NCBI RefSeq assembly: GCF_900106995.1
Contig: NZ_FNOK01000061.1
Location: 1 to 57,611, forward strand
Direction: 5' to 3'
Origin: Saccharopolyspora shandongensis
GTDB taxonomy: Bacteria; Actinomycetota; Actinomycetes; Mycobacteriales; Pseudonocardiaceae
DNA length: 57,611 nucleotides
Below are positions 7,460 through 16,319 of the stretch, piece after piece; the first letter of the stretch is position 1, and every line of letters begins with the position of its first letter. A model generated the notes under the pieces. The model was not told the origin of the DNA, did not search any database, and worked only from the letters and a program-made list of their open reading frames with translations. The position numbers and the translations under genes were made by a program.

Positions 7460-9529
7460 ATGTCCCCGCACGCACCGCTCCGGCGCCGCAGGTGGTTCTT
7501 CGGTTCGGCGGCGTTGGCCACGGCACTCGTAGCCGGGCTGACCGCGCAGACCTCGCCCGCGACCGCGCAGGGCGAACCCGGCGACCTTCGGTCCTGGGAG
7601 CGGGCGCTGCAGCGGGAGGTCGATGCCGACAGCGCGGCACGGATGAGCGAAGCGATGTCGACCTACCCCGGCCGGGTCGGCACCGAAGGCGCCGAGCGCC
7701 GGGCGAACTACTCGGTGGACCAGCTGACCGGGTGGGGCCTGAACGCGAGGCTGGAGAGCTACAGCGTCTACGCCTCGGTGCCTCAGCACATCGCGGTGAC
7801 CATGACCGGCCCGCAGCGGCGGGAGCTGGAGGTGAAGGAACCTCCTTACCCGTGGCACGAGAACTTCGAGGACGTGGTCGTCGGCTACAACGCCTATTCG
7901 CCTGCCGGACAAGCCACTTCGGACGTCGTCTACGTCAACTACGGCCTGCCGGACGACTACGCGCGGCTCGCCGAGATGGGCGTCGACGTCCGGGGCAAGA
8001 TCGTGCTGGCCCGCTACGGGCAGAGCTTCCGCGGGGTGAAGTCGAAGGTCGCCGAAGAGCACGGCGCCGCGGGCGTGATCCTGTACTCCGACCCCGCGGA
8101 TGACGGCTTCACCCAGGGCGAGGTCTACCCGAACGGCCCGTGGCGCAACGCCGACGGCATCCAGCGCGGCAGCGTGCAGTACATCTTCCAGTACCCGGGC
8201 GACCCGCTCACGCCGGGACGGCCGTCCACACAGGACACGCCGCGCCTCGATCCGTCGGACGCGGAGAACATGACGAGCGTGCCGACCACGCCGATCTCCT
8301 ACGGCCAGGCCCAGCACCTGCTGGCCGCGCTGCAAGGCCCGGAGGCGCCGGCGGAATGGCAGGGCGGCCTCGACCTGACCTACCGGGTGGGCCCCGGGCC
8401 GACCCGCGTCGACCTCGACCTGGACATCGACTACCGGCAGATCCCGGTCAACGACGTGATCGTCGAGATCCCCGGCTCGAAGCACCCGGAGCAGAAGGTG
8501 GTCCTGGGGGCGCACTACGACTCCTGGACCTACGGCACCAAGGACGACGTGTCGGGGTGGACGACGCTGATGGAAACGGCCCGGGCGCTGGCCGAACTGC
8601 GCGACCGCGGCTGGCAACCGGAGCGGACCATCGTGCTGGCCGGCTGGGACGGCGAGGAGTACGGGCTGCTCGGCGCGACCGAATGGGTCGAACAGCACCG
8701 CGCCGACCTGCTGGAGAACGCCCTGGTGTACCTGAACATGGACGGCGCGGGAGGCGGCAAGAACTTCTCCGCCGGCTCGGTTCCCGCGCTCGACGGCGTG
8801 CTGGCCGACATCGCCAAGGACGTCCGCGATCCCGAGCACGGCACGCTGTACCGGAACTGGCAGCAGGCATCGGGCGAGCAGAACCCGGTGCCGGAGCGAC
8901 TGGGCAGCGGCTCGGACTACACGCCGTTCCTGGACCACCTCGGCATCGCCTCGGCCGAGTTCGGCACGTCGACGCCGAGCGGCGAGTACCACAGCGCCTA
9001 CGACGACCTGCGCATGATGCGCGAGTTCCTCGACCCGGGTTACCGGTACCACGAGGCTTCCGCCGCGTACGCGGGCACATTCGCGTTGCGCATGGCCGGT
9101 TCGGACATCGCGCCGATGCGCTACTCCGACTACGCGACGGCGGTCGAGGGCCACCTGCGGGCTCTGGACGAGAAGCAGGCCGACGGCCGGGTCGTCGACC
9201 TCTCCCCCGCCTACGCCGCGGCGCGGGAATGGCACGCGGCGGCCAAACGACTGGAGGGTGAAGCTCGCGGCGAGCGCGCCGACGCCATCAACGACGCGCT
9301 GATCGCCCAGGAACGCGCATTGACCCAGCAGGAAGGTCTGCCGGGCCGGGACTGGTACAAGCACATGGTCTACGCGCCGGGCCTGTACACCGGTTACGCG
9401 GTCCAGCCGCTGTCGGCGATCGACGACGCGATCATCGGCGCGGACCCGGCGACGGCCGAGAAGTACCGCGACCTGCTGGTGGATTCACTGCACAAGGCCA
9501 CCGAAGCGGCCCGAGGAGCCGTGGCGTAG
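7460..9529 (+). CDS. Secreted M28B metallopeptidase with PA domain (glutamate carboxypeptidase II-like)
   Basis: The 689-aa protein starts MSPHAPLRRRRWFFGSAALA, an arginine-rich export signal ending near SPATAQ (possible Tat signal). GGAGG lies 4 bases before the ATG. A PA domain (about residues 130-290) is inserted before and around an M28 catalytic domain. Zinc-site residues are visible: His in GAHYDSW (~351), Asp in KDDVSG (~361), Glu-Glu in WDGEEYGLLG (~399-400), Asp in LNMDGAG and His in EYHSAYDDL (~510). The C-terminal ~130 residues match the transferrin-receptor-like dimerisation domain. The layout equals glutamate carboxypeptidase II, so it probably releases C-terminal amino acids outside the cell, close to two symporter genes. 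Confidence 0.9.
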   Translation: MSPHAPLRRRRWFFGSAALATALVAGLTAQTSPATAQGEPGDLRSWERALQREVDADSAARMSEAMSTYPGRVGTEGAERRANYSVDQLTGWGLNARLESYSVYASVPQHIAVTMTGPQRRELEVKEPPYPWHENFEDVVVGYNAYSPAGQATSDVVYVNYGLPDDYARLAEMGVDVRGKIVLARYGQSFRGVKSKVAEEHGAAGVILYSDPADDGFTQGEVYPNGPWRNADGIQRGSVQYIFQYPGDPLTPGRPSTQDTPRLDPSDAENMTSVPTTPISYGQAQHLLAALQGPEAPAEWQGGLDLTYRVGPGPTRVDLDLDIDYRQIPVNDVIVEIPGSKHPEQKVVLGAHYDSWTYGTKDDVSGWTTLMETARALAELRDRGWQPERTIVLAGWDGEEYGLLGATEWVEQHRADLLENALVYLNMDGAGGGKNFSAGSVPALDGVLADIAKDVRDPEHGTLYRNWQQASGEQNPVPERLGSGSDYTPFLDHLGIASAEFGTSTPSGEYHSAYDDLRMMREFLDPGYRYHEASAAYAGTFALRMAGSDIAPMRYSDYATAVEGHLRALDEKQADGRVVDLSPAYAAAREWHAAAKRLEGEARGERADAINDALIAQERALTQQEGLPGRDWYKHMVYAPGLYTGYAVQPLSAIDDAIIGADPATAEKYRDLLVDSLHKATEAARGAVA

Positions 9530-9538
9530 CGGTTCGAC

Positions 9539-9576
9539 CCGGCGGCCCACCTTCCCAAGGGGAGGCGGGCCGCCGG
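9539..9576. terminator. Bidirectional terminator hairpin
   Basis: CCGGCGGCCC (9539-9548) and GGGCCGCCGG (9567-9576) form a perfect 10-bp stem with further partial pairing inside. It lies between the convergent ends of the peptidase (9529) and the symporter (9610). There is no T-run, as is common in high-GC actinobacteria. Confidence 0.65.
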
Positions 9577-9609
9577 CGATCGATCCACGAAGGACATCCG
9601 CGCCGGGCA

Positions 9610-11283
9610 CTAGCTGTTGCGCAACGAGGTCGACTCCCCTCCTTCCGCGGTGAGGGCTCGTAGCGCTGTCGGTGATTTCCGGGCGCGCGGGTCCCCCGCA
9701 TCCGCGAAGTAGTCGGCGGGAACCGTCTCGTCCCGCCCGCCGGGCGCCTTGACCACCCTGAACACGAGGGTCAGCACGACGGCGACGACGGCGTTGATGA
9801 CGAAGGCGGTGAGGGCGATGTAGCCCAGCTCGCCGAGGCCTTCGATCGACGCGACGGACCCAGCGAAATGCGGCGTGGTCGGCGTCGATACGTTGTACGC
9901 CTTGATGGTGCCGTAGGCCATGCCCACCCCCCAGCCGATGAGCAGCGCCCACCGGTGGAACCAGCGGGTGTAGAGGCTGAACACGACGGCCGGGAAGGTC
10001 TGGAGGATCCAGATCCCGCCCAGGAGCTGGAAGTTGATCGCGTTCTGCTTGTCGAGCAGCAGCACGAAGACCAACGCGAACGCCTTGACCAGCAGCGAGG
10101 CGATTTTGGACACGCGCGCCTCCTGCTCGGCGGTGACGTTGGGCCGGAACCACTCCCGGTAGATGTTGCGGGTGAACGTGTTCGCCGCCGCGATCGACAT
10201 GATCGCCGCAGGCACCAGCGCTCCGATGGCCACCGCTGCGAACGCGACACCCGCGAACCAGGCCGGGAAGGCGTCCTCGAACAACTGCGGGATGACCAGT
10301 TGGGCGTTGGGCTTGCCGTCGAGCCCGACCGGTTTGGTCCCGGCGGCGATGGCCACCCAGCCGAGCAGCGCGAGCAAGCCGAGGACGAAGGAGTACGCGG
10401 GCAGGATCGCCGCGTTGCGCCGGATCGTGTTGCGGCTGTTCGCGGACAGCGTCGCCGTGATCGAATGCGGATACATGAACAGCGCCATCGCCGACCCCAG
10501 CGCGAGCGTCGCGTACGGCCAGAACTGCGCTGCGCCCGGGATGAAAACGCCAGCGGGCTTGCCGGTCGCCGCAGCTGGCGCGGCCATCTTCGCCTCCGCG
10601 GAACCGAAGATGTGCTCCCAGCCGCCGAACCTGGCCGGCAGGTAGATCACCGCGACGATGATGACGACGTAGATCAGGACGTCCTTCACGAACGCGATCA
10701 CCGCCGGGGCCCGCAGACCCGACGTGTAGGTGTACAGCGCGAGGATGAGGAACGCCGCGAACAGCGGGGCGTCCTTGGCCAGCCAGTTCCCGGACCCGCC
10801 GACACCGACGACTTCGAGCACGGCCTGGATGCCCACCAGTTGCAGCGCGATGTAAGGCATCGTGGCGATGAAGCCCGTCGCGGCGATAGCGAGCGAAAGT
10901 GCCCGCGAACCGTGCCGGCCGCGGACGAAGTCCGCCGGCGTGACGTAGCCGTGCCGATGGCTCACCGACCAGAGCCGTGCCATGAAGACGAAGATGATCG
11001 GGTACAGCACGATCGTGTAAGGCACGGCGAAGAAGCCGCTCACCGCACCCGCGCCGTACATCGCCGCCGGCACCGCGATGAACGTGTACGCCGTATAGAG
11101 GTCGCCGCCCAGCAGAAACCACGTCACCCAGGTGCCGAAGGACCGCCCGCCCAGCCCCCACTCGTCGAGACTGTCCATGCTCGCCGGACGCCGCCACCGC
11201 GACGCCCAGAAACCCAGCACCGCCACCACTGCGAACAACAGGACCAGCACCGCGAGTGCGATCCCGTTCAGACCCGGGTTCAA
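9610..11283 (-). CDS. Sodium:solute symporter (SSS family), MctC/MctP-like
   Basis: The 557-aa membrane protein has about 13 predicted TM helices and SSS hallmarks: DEWGLGGRSFGTWVTWFLLG, DLYTAYTFIAVPA, TGFIATMPYIALQLVGIQAV and MSIAAANTFTRNIYREWF. The last segment is typical of monocarboxylate/acetate or amino-acid-type SSS carriers of actinobacteria. The start is TTG at 11283, overlapping the DUF3311 stop by 4 bp (TTGA), so the two subunits are translationally coupled. The likely substrate is a small carboxylate or amino acid, with Na+ or H+ as coupling ion. It has a divergent paralogue at 11821. Confidence 0.9.
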   Translation of the reverse strand: MNPGLNGIALAVLVLLFAVVAVLGFWASRWRRPASMDSLDEWGLGGRSFGTWVTWFLLGGDLYTAYTFIAVPAAMYGAGAVSGFFAVPYTIVLYPIIFVFMARLWSVSHRHGYVTPADFVRGRHGSRALSLAIAATGFIATMPYIALQLVGIQAVLEVVGVGGSGNWLAKDAPLFAAFLILALYTYTSGLRAPAVIAFVKDVLIYVVIIVAVIYLPARFGGWEHIFGSAEAKMAAPAAATGKPAGVFIPGAAQFWPYATLALGSAMALFMYPHSITATLSANSRNTIRRNAAILPAYSFVLGLLALLGWVAIAAGTKPVGLDGKPNAQLVIPQLFEDAFPAWFAGVAFAAVAIGALVPAAIMSIAAANTFTRNIYREWFRPNVTAEQEARVSKIASLLVKAFALVFVLLLDKQNAINFQLLGGIWILQTFPAVVFSLYTRWFHRWALLIGWGVGMAYGTIKAYNVSTPTTPHFAGSVASIEGLGELGYIALTAFVINAVVAVVLTLVFRVVKAPGGRDETVPADYFADAGDPRARKSPTALRALTAEGGESTSLRNS

Positions 11284-11567
11284 CGCTCCACCTCCCCCTC
11301 GCCGGCCCCGGCACCGTCCTCAGAGATCGGACGGTGCGGGCGCGCCTTCAGCACGAGGCGGTACGCCGCGTACGTCATCGCCGAGCAGAGGAAGACCCAC
11401 AGGAACTGGTACCAGATGAAGAACGGGAACCCACCGATCACCGGTTCCTTCCGCGCGTAGCTGCCGACCCAGAGCAGCCCCACCAACGGGAGCAACAGAA
11501 GAACTCCGGCCAGCACGAGAAGTTTGCGGTTCGCCGGCGGCGCGCCGGTCCTAGTGGTCTGGTCCAC
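11280..11567 (-). CDS. DUF3311 small membrane protein, partner of SSS symporter
   Basis: This 95-aa protein has two TM helices (LLVLAGVLLLLPLVGLLWVG and FFIWYQFLWVFLCSAMTYAA). The FFIWYQFLW motif is diagnostic of DUF3311. GGAGG lies 5 bases before the GTG start at 11567. DUF3311 genes are regularly found directly upstream of SSS symporters, as here with a 4-bp overlap, and are thought to be accessory subunits. Confidence 0.88.
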   Translation of the reverse strand: MDQTTRTGAPPANRKLLVLAGVLLLLPLVGLLWVGSYARKEPVIGGFPFFIWYQFLWVFLCSAMTYAAYRLVLKARPHRPISEDGAGAGEGEVER

Positions 11568-11820
11568 ATTGACCTCCAGTCCTGGGAATTCGCTTCCGGA
11601 CGATCTCGTCGATTGGCGCACAAGCGGAATCGGCCCACCGGTGGCGCCGTCACACCCACCTCGGGTGGTTGCCCAGCCCCCTTCCATGCCGGTGATCGCT
11701 GTGGTGGACTGTCGCCTGCTTCGTTCCGCGCTCTTTGGTTGCTCGCCCTTCAGTTGCGCAGTGCGCCGATTCGGTTTACCGGCCAGATCGCCTGCGACCA
11801 CTGTCGATCAAGGAGGCCAG

Positions 11821-13326
11821 ATGAACGGAACCACCACGGTCGTCGCCGTCGGCGTCGTGACCGCCGCCTCGACCTTGGCCATGCTGCGCCCCCGCACCGG
11901 CCCGCCCTCTTCGACCGCCACGGGGACAGATCTGGAGCAGTGGGCGCTTGCGGGACGCTCGCACGGCCCGCTGATGCTGTGGTGCGTTCTCGGCGGGACG
12001 ATCTACACGGCTTACACGTTCCTCGCCGTGCCCGGGGTGGTCTTCAGCTCGGGTGGTATAGGCCTCTATGCGTTGGTGTACACGACGATCGTGTACCCGC
12101 TCGTGCTCGTCGTGCTGCCGCGGCTGGCGGAAACCGCTCGCCGGCACGGCTACGTCAGCGCCGTGGATTTCATCCGCGGTACCTACCGCTCCCCCGGCCT
12201 GGCGCTTGCGGTGGCTCTGACCGGGATCCTCGCGACGATGCCGTACATCGCCTTGCAGCTGATCGGGATCCAGGCGGTTCTCGCGGTCGTCGGCATCGAT
12301 CCGGGTGGCCTCGTCGGCGATCTCGCCCTGACCGTCGTGTTCGCGGTGCTCGCCGCCTCGACGTACCGCCACGGGCTCAGCGCGCCGAGCGCCGTGGCCG
12401 TCCTCAAAGCCGCCCTCGTCGTCGGATCCGCGATCGTGCTGGTCCTGCTCGTGTCGGGCCGCACCGACTGGGCCGACCTGTGGCCGGCCGCGGAGTCGGC
12501 GCTGCGGTCCCGTGGCCTCGAAGCGACCCTGAACCCGGAGAACGCGATGGCCTACGGGAGCCTCGCACTCGGGTCGGCGCTTGCCCTGTTCGCCTTTCCG
12601 CACGTGCTCATGGTGACCTTCTCCGGGCGGACCAAACGCGTTGTGGCACAGACCATTCCGGCCTTGCTGGGCTGGACCTTGGTGCTCGGTGTCTTCGCGG
12701 TGATGGGAGCGGCGGCCATCGCCATCGGCGTCGCTCCTCCACCGGGCCGCGCCGACCAGGCTGTCGCATTGCTCATCCAGCAGGTGGCGCCACCGTGGCT
12801 CGCGGGCGGTCTCCTCGGATCCCTCGTCGTCGCCGCACTCGTCCCCGCCGCGGTGATGTCGATCGGCGCGGCAACGCTCTTCGCCCGCAACGTCTACGTC
12901 GAGTATCTCAACCCGGCCGCCACGAGCGAGCAGGAGGCCTGCGTTGCCCGGTCGATGTCGTTGCTGGTCAAGGTGGGCGCGCTCGCGTTCGCCCTAGGAT
13001 TCCACAACACCAACGCGATACAGCTGCACCTCCTCGGCGCCGTCTGGGTGCTCCAGACGTTGCCCGCGCTGCTGCTCGGCCTGCTACCGGCCGCACCCGG
13101 CCGCACGGCGCTGCTCGCCGGGTGGCTCACGGGCATGCTCGGCGGAACGGCGATGGTGACCTGGGGTCATTTCGCACCGACGGTCACCGTCCACTTCGGA
13201 GATCTGCACCTGACGTTGTTCGCCGGTTTGCTTGCTCTCGCCGCCAATCTCGCGGTCGTCGGCGCCGTTCAGGCGGCGACCCGGTTGCTCGCCAAGGTGC
13301 CCGAGCAGAGAAGGGCGCTGATGTGA
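11821..13326 (+). CDS. Sodium:solute symporter (SSS family), second paralogue
   Basis: The 501-aa protein is a paralogue of the minus-strand symporter. Shared segments include TIYTAYTFLAVPG, TGILATMPYIALQLIGIQAV and MSIGAATLFARNVYVEYL. AGGAGG is 4 bases upstream of the ATG. It lacks a DUF3311 partner and has a shorter C-terminus than its neighbour. Its stop overlaps the GTG of the ECF sigma gene by 4 bp (GTGA), which is unusual and suggests the transporter and sigma factor are made together. Substrate unknown, presumably similar to that of the neighbour. Confidence 0.88.
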   Translation: MNGTTTVVAVGVVTAASTLAMLRPRTGPPSSTATGTDLEQWALAGRSHGPLMLWCVLGGTIYTAYTFLAVPGVVFSSGGIGLYALVYTTIVYPLVLVVLPRLAETARRHGYVSAVDFIRGTYRSPGLALAVALTGILATMPYIALQLIGIQAVLAVVGIDPGGLVGDLALTVVFAVLAASTYRHGLSAPSAVAVLKAALVVGSAIVLVLLVSGRTDWADLWPAAESALRSRGLEATLNPENAMAYGSLALGSALALFAFPHVLMVTFSGRTKRVVAQTIPALLGWTLVLGVFAVMGAAAIAIGVAPPPGRADQAVALLIQQVAPPWLAGGLLGSLVVAALVPAAVMSIGAATLFARNVYVEYLNPAATSEQEACVARSMSLLVKVGALAFALGFHNTNAIQLHLLGAVWVLQTLPALLLGLLPAAPGRTALLAGWLTGMLGGTAMVTWGHFAPTVTVHFGDLHLTLFAGLLALAANLAVVGAVQAATRLLAKVPEQRRALM

Positions 13327-13946
13327 CCGCCCGCAAGAGCGTTTCCGCCGACCTGCCCGGCTCCGGCACCGAGCCGGCGGTCGCGCCGCCCGCGCGTGAC
13401 CCCGGCGTACCCGAACCACGCAACACCGGCCTGAACGACCTCGAGCGCGAGGCCGCGATGGCCGCGCTCTTCGATTCCCACCACACCCAGCTGCTCCGGC
13501 TGGCCCTGCTGCTCGGAGCCGAGCACGACGCCGAGGACCTGGTCTCCGAGGCGTTCTGCGAACTGCACCGCCGGTGGCGGCGGCTGCACTCACCCGAGTC
13601 CGCGCCGGCGTACCTGCGCTCGACCGTCTGCAACCTAGCCCGGATGCGGATCCGGCACCTGCAGGTGCGCCGCCGGCATGCCCAGTTCGAAGCCGACGGC
13701 TTCGGCGAGCGGACGATGGAATCCGCCGAGTCGTCGGTGCTCCTCCGGGAGGACCAGCGCCAGGTCATCGCCGCGCTCCAGACCCTCTCCGGGCGGCAGC
13801 GGGAGGCTCTGGTGCTGCGGTACTGGATGGGGTTGAAGGAGTCCGACATCGCCGAGTCGATGGGGATCAGCGTCGGCGCCGTCAAGTCGCACATCTTCCG
13901 TGGCATGTCGGCGCTGGCTATGCGGATCGAGGGTGGGAGGCGGTGA
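13323..13946 (+). CDS. ECF (SigE-type) RNA polymerase sigma factor
   Basis: The 207-aa protein has a ~40-residue variable head. Sigma region 2 spans about residues 45-105 (LFDSHHTQLLRLALLLGAEH, DAEDLVSEAFCELHRRWRRL). Region 4 spans about 150-200 (LQTLSGRQREALVLRYWMGL, ESDIAESMGISVGAVKSHIF). The GTG start at 13323 overlaps the symporter stop. The small one-TM protein downstream overlaps its stop codon by one base (TGATG), the usual position for an anti-sigma factor. It may couple uptake through the symporter to transcription, but target promoters are not visible. Confidence 0.9.
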   Translation: MTARKSVSADLPGSGTEPAVAPPARDPGVPEPRNTGLNDLEREAAMAALFDSHHTQLLRLALLLGAEHDAEDLVSEAFCELHRRWRRLHSPESAPAYLRSTVCNLARMRIRHLQVRRRHAQFEADGFGERTMESAESSVLLREDQRQVIAALQTLSGRQREALVLRYWMGLKESDIAESMGISVGAVKSHIFRGMSALAMRIEGGRR

Positions 13947-14230
13947 TGCTGGAGGACGCCGAGGCCCGCGTGCGGGACTCGCTCGAGGCACTCGCGGCCC
14001 AGGCCACCTCGTCCCCGAACGCCTACGTGAAGGCGAAGCGCGAGTGGCAGCGGCGCGACCGCCGTCGGCGCCTGATCACGCTGGCGATCGCCGCGGTCCT
14101 GGTGGCGGCCGCCGACGTCGTCGGGCTCTGGGCGCTGCACGTTCACGACAGCCCGCCCCCGGCTCCGTACGTCCCAGGGCCGCCGGGCCTTTCGACTCGG
14201 GATCTGCACGACGTCGTCATCGTGCCCTGA
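13946..14230 (+). CDS. Single-TM protein coupled to ECF sigma factor (possible anti-sigma)
   Basis: The 94-aa protein has a charged cytoplasmic head (MLEDAEARVRDSLEALAAQA to about residue 48), one TM helix (LITLAIAAVLVAAADVVGLW) and a short Pro-rich outside tail. GGGAGG precedes the ATG by 5 bases, and the gene overlaps the sigma stop by 1 base (GTG at 13943 is an alternative start). Position and topology suggest a membrane-bound anti-sigma or sensor, but there is no zinc HxxxCxxC motif or recognised anti-sigma domain, so this is inference. Confidence 0.65.
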   Translation: MLEDAEARVRDSLEALAAQATSSPNAYVKAKREWQRRDRRRRLITLAIAAVLVAAADVVGLWALHVHDSPPPAPYVPGPPGLSTRDLHDVVIVP

Positions 14231-14234
14231 CAGT

Positions 14235-14276
14235 CCGATGTGGGAGGGCGACCTCGCGGTATCCCTCCCACATCGG
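14235..14276. terminator. Bidirectional terminator hairpin
   Basis: CCGATGTGGGAGGG (14235-14248) and CCCTCCCACATCGG (14263-14276) are a perfect 14-bp stem with a 14-nt loop. It sits between the convergent ends of the sigma operon (14230) and the RidA gene (14291). Confidence 0.8.
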
Positions 14277-14290
14277 GTGCGGCAGCCCGG

Positions 14291-14815
14291 TCAGCGAACC
14301 GCGATGGCGGAGATCTCCAACTTCGCACCGCGGGACAGCTGCGCCACCTCGACGGTCGCGCGGACCGGCGACCGCTGCGCGAAGAACTCGGCGTAGGTGG
14401 CGTTGAAGGCGGCGAAGTCGTCGAGGTCGGTCAGGTAGACCGTGGTGCTGACGACGTCGCCGAGAGACATGTCCGCGGCTTCGAGAACCGCCTCCAGGTT
14501 CCGGAGGACCTGCCGGGTCTGGTCCTGAATCGTCGCTCCTTCGGGGATCTGGTTCGTCTTCGGGTCGAGGGGCAGTTGCCCGGACAGGTAGACGTGGTTG
14601 CCGACGGCGATCCCCTGCGAGTACGGGCCGATCGCCGCGGGCGCATCGGGAGAGGTGATCACCCGGTGCGCGTTCCCGCTCTCGTCGCCCGCGCTGGCGG
14701 GCATCGTCTGGGAACCGATCCCGAGGCCGATGACCCCGGCCATGGCGGCGATCACGGCCGGGCGGGTGAGCCGGCGGAGCCGGTTGCGCGCTGGGGACGA
14801 TTGTTGGCGTCGCAT
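14291..14815 (-). CDS. Exported RidA (YjgF/YER057c/UK114) family protein
   Basis: The 174-aa protein is a RidA domain of normal length (about residues 48-174) behind an N-terminal export signal: a basic stretch with RNRLRRLTRP, a hydrophobic core AVIAAMAGVIGLGIG and a cleavage-like PASAGD. RidA features are IGPYSQGIAVGNHVYLSGQL, the TVYLTDLDDF segment and SPVRATVEVAQLS with the conserved Arg that binds the imine carboxylate. RidA proteins hydrolyse reactive enamine/imine intermediates from PLP enzymes and are normally cytoplasmic. GAGAGG precedes the ATG. It lies 88 bp downstream of a Tat-exported PLP enzyme on the same strand. Confidence 0.88.
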   Translation of the reverse strand: MRRQQSSPARNRLRRLTRPAVIAAMAGVIGLGIGSQTMPASAGDESGNAHRVITSPDAPAAIGPYSQGIAVGNHVYLSGQLPLDPKTNQIPEGATIQDQTRQVLRNLEAVLEAADMSLGDVVSTTVYLTDLDDFAAFNATYAEFFAQRSPVRATVEVAQLSRGAKLEISAIAVR

Positions 14816-14903
14816 CGGAACCTCTCTTCTCGCATCCGGTTGATTCCGGCGGAACAGCAGGGGTTTGGGCGCGGGGGATCCCCCGCACCCCTGGCGGATC
14901 GGG

Positions 14904-16319
14904 TCAGGCCATTGCGCCGGACAGCTTCCACATCGCGTCCACGACGCGTTCGACGTCGTCGTTCTGGTGGAAGAGGTGCGTGGAGATCCGCACCGGGTAC
15001 GGGTGGCGCGTCATGCCGATCACCGGGAAGTCGGTGTTGCGGATGACGATTCCGTACTGCTCCTTTAGCCGGGCCACGAACGCTCCGGACTTGTCCTTGT
15101 CGTACACGTCCTGCGAGTTCCGGAAAGGGTTGAAGCAGGTGAGCGCGCACGCCAGGCGGGGATCGTCCTTCGGCGAGTACAGCGCCTGCGCGCCCCACCG
15201 CTCGGCGACGAGTTCCTTGAGATAACCGGAAAGCCCGAGCACGTAGTCCTGGATGCGCTGCCGGCCGACGCGGTCCCACACCTCGCACGCGTTGCGCACC
15301 CCGGCCATGATCGCCATGCTGCCGTTGCCGATCGACTGCAGGTACTCGGCGATGTCGTAGCTCTCCACCGGCCCGCTCGACCGCGGCGGCAGCCCCCCGG
15401 CCTCGGGGTAGCTGCTGGAAACCACCGGCCAGAACTCGGGCAACGGGTTCGGGTTGTACTGCGGCAGCACCTTGTTTCGGATGTACAGCACGCCGGTGCC
15501 GCCCGGCCCGCACTGCCACTTCGCCGCCGATCCGGCGAGGAAGTCCACGCCGAGTTCGTGGAAGTCGTACGCCATCATCCCCGGGATGTGCGCGCCGTCC
15601 ACAACGGTCGTCAATCCGTGCAACTGCGCGAGCTTGGCGAGCATCGGGATCGGCAGCATGGTGCCGGTCTTGTAGGTCGGCGCGGAGAAGAGCAGCACTT
15701 TCGTCTTGGCGGTGATGACCTTTCCGAACAGCGCCACGTAGTCCTCGGCGCGCTGATCGTTGCCGACGGGGAGTTCGACGCGCTTGAGCACCACGCCGTG
15801 CCGGTCGCGGGCGATTGCCATCGGCACGTTCCCGCCGGGATGCTCGTGGTTGGTGGTCAGGATCTCGTCTCCCGCCCGAAGGCCCAGCCCTGCGATGATC
15901 TTGGACATCCCGTCGCTGGTGTTGTGCGAGATCACCAGCTCATCGGGATCGCAGCCGTACCCGCGCGCGGCGACGGCGCGCACGTCGGCGAAGTCGCTGT
16001 ACGCCGACAACGCGCCGATCGCGACCTCCCGATGCACCCGGTCGACGGTGTCGACGACCTCGATGGGCGGCGAGCCGACGGTTCCCACGTTCATGAACAG
16101 GACCTTCTTGTCGAGCATGAACAGGCGCTCGACCTCGCGCCAGTAGTTGCCGTCCGACGGCGGTGGTAATGCCGCCGCCAGCGGAGCGGCCGGCGCGGCG
16201 CCGACCGGGGATGCCAGTGCCACCCCGGAAAGGCCGGCCAATGCGGCACCGGTTCCGGCGAAGCGGAGAAAACCTCGCCGGGAGAGATCCGGCGCGAGCT
16301 TGCTGTCTCTTCTCGACAC
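14904..16319 (-). CDS. Tat-exported PLP class V aminotransferase / isopenicillin-N-epimerase-like enzyme
   Basis: The 471-aa protein carries a twin-arginine signal (LSRRGFLRFAGTGAALAGLS) ending near PVGAAPAA. The mature part is a class V aminotransferase fold: TVGSPPIEVVDTVDRVHRE, SHNTSDGMSKIIAGLGLRAG, TNHEHPGG, VDGAHIPGM (PLP Asp) and GSAAKWQCGPGGTGVLY with the Schiff-base lysine at about residue 267. Relatives include isopenicillin N epimerase and cysteine desulfurase-like enzymes. Tat export fits a folded, PLP-loaded enzyme. The start is GTG with AAGAAGGG 8 bases upstream. The adjacent exported RidA gene suggests the enzyme makes imine products outside the membrane. The substrate is unknown. 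Confidence 0.87.
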   Translation of the reverse strand: MSRRDSKLAPDLSRRGFLRFAGTGAALAGLSGVALASPVGAAPAAPLAAALPPPSDGNYWREVERLFMLDKKVLFMNVGTVGSPPIEVVDTVDRVHREVAIGALSAYSDFADVRAVAARGYGCDPDELVISHNTSDGMSKIIAGLGLRAGDEILTTNHEHPGGNVPMAIARDRHGVVLKRVELPVGNDQRAEDYVALFGKVITAKTKVLLFSAPTYKTGTMLPIPMLAKLAQLHGLTTVVDGAHIPGMMAYDFHELGVDFLAGSAAKWQCGPGGTGVLYIRNKVLPQYNPNPLPEFWPVVSSSYPEAGGLPPRSSGPVESYDIAEYLQSIGNGSMAIMAGVRNACEVWDRVGRQRIQDYVLGLSGYLKELVAERWGAQALYSPKDDPRLACALTCFNPFRNSQDVYDKDKSGAFVARLKEQYGIVIRNTDFPVIGMTRHPYPVRISTHLFHQNDDVERVVDAMWKLSGAMA

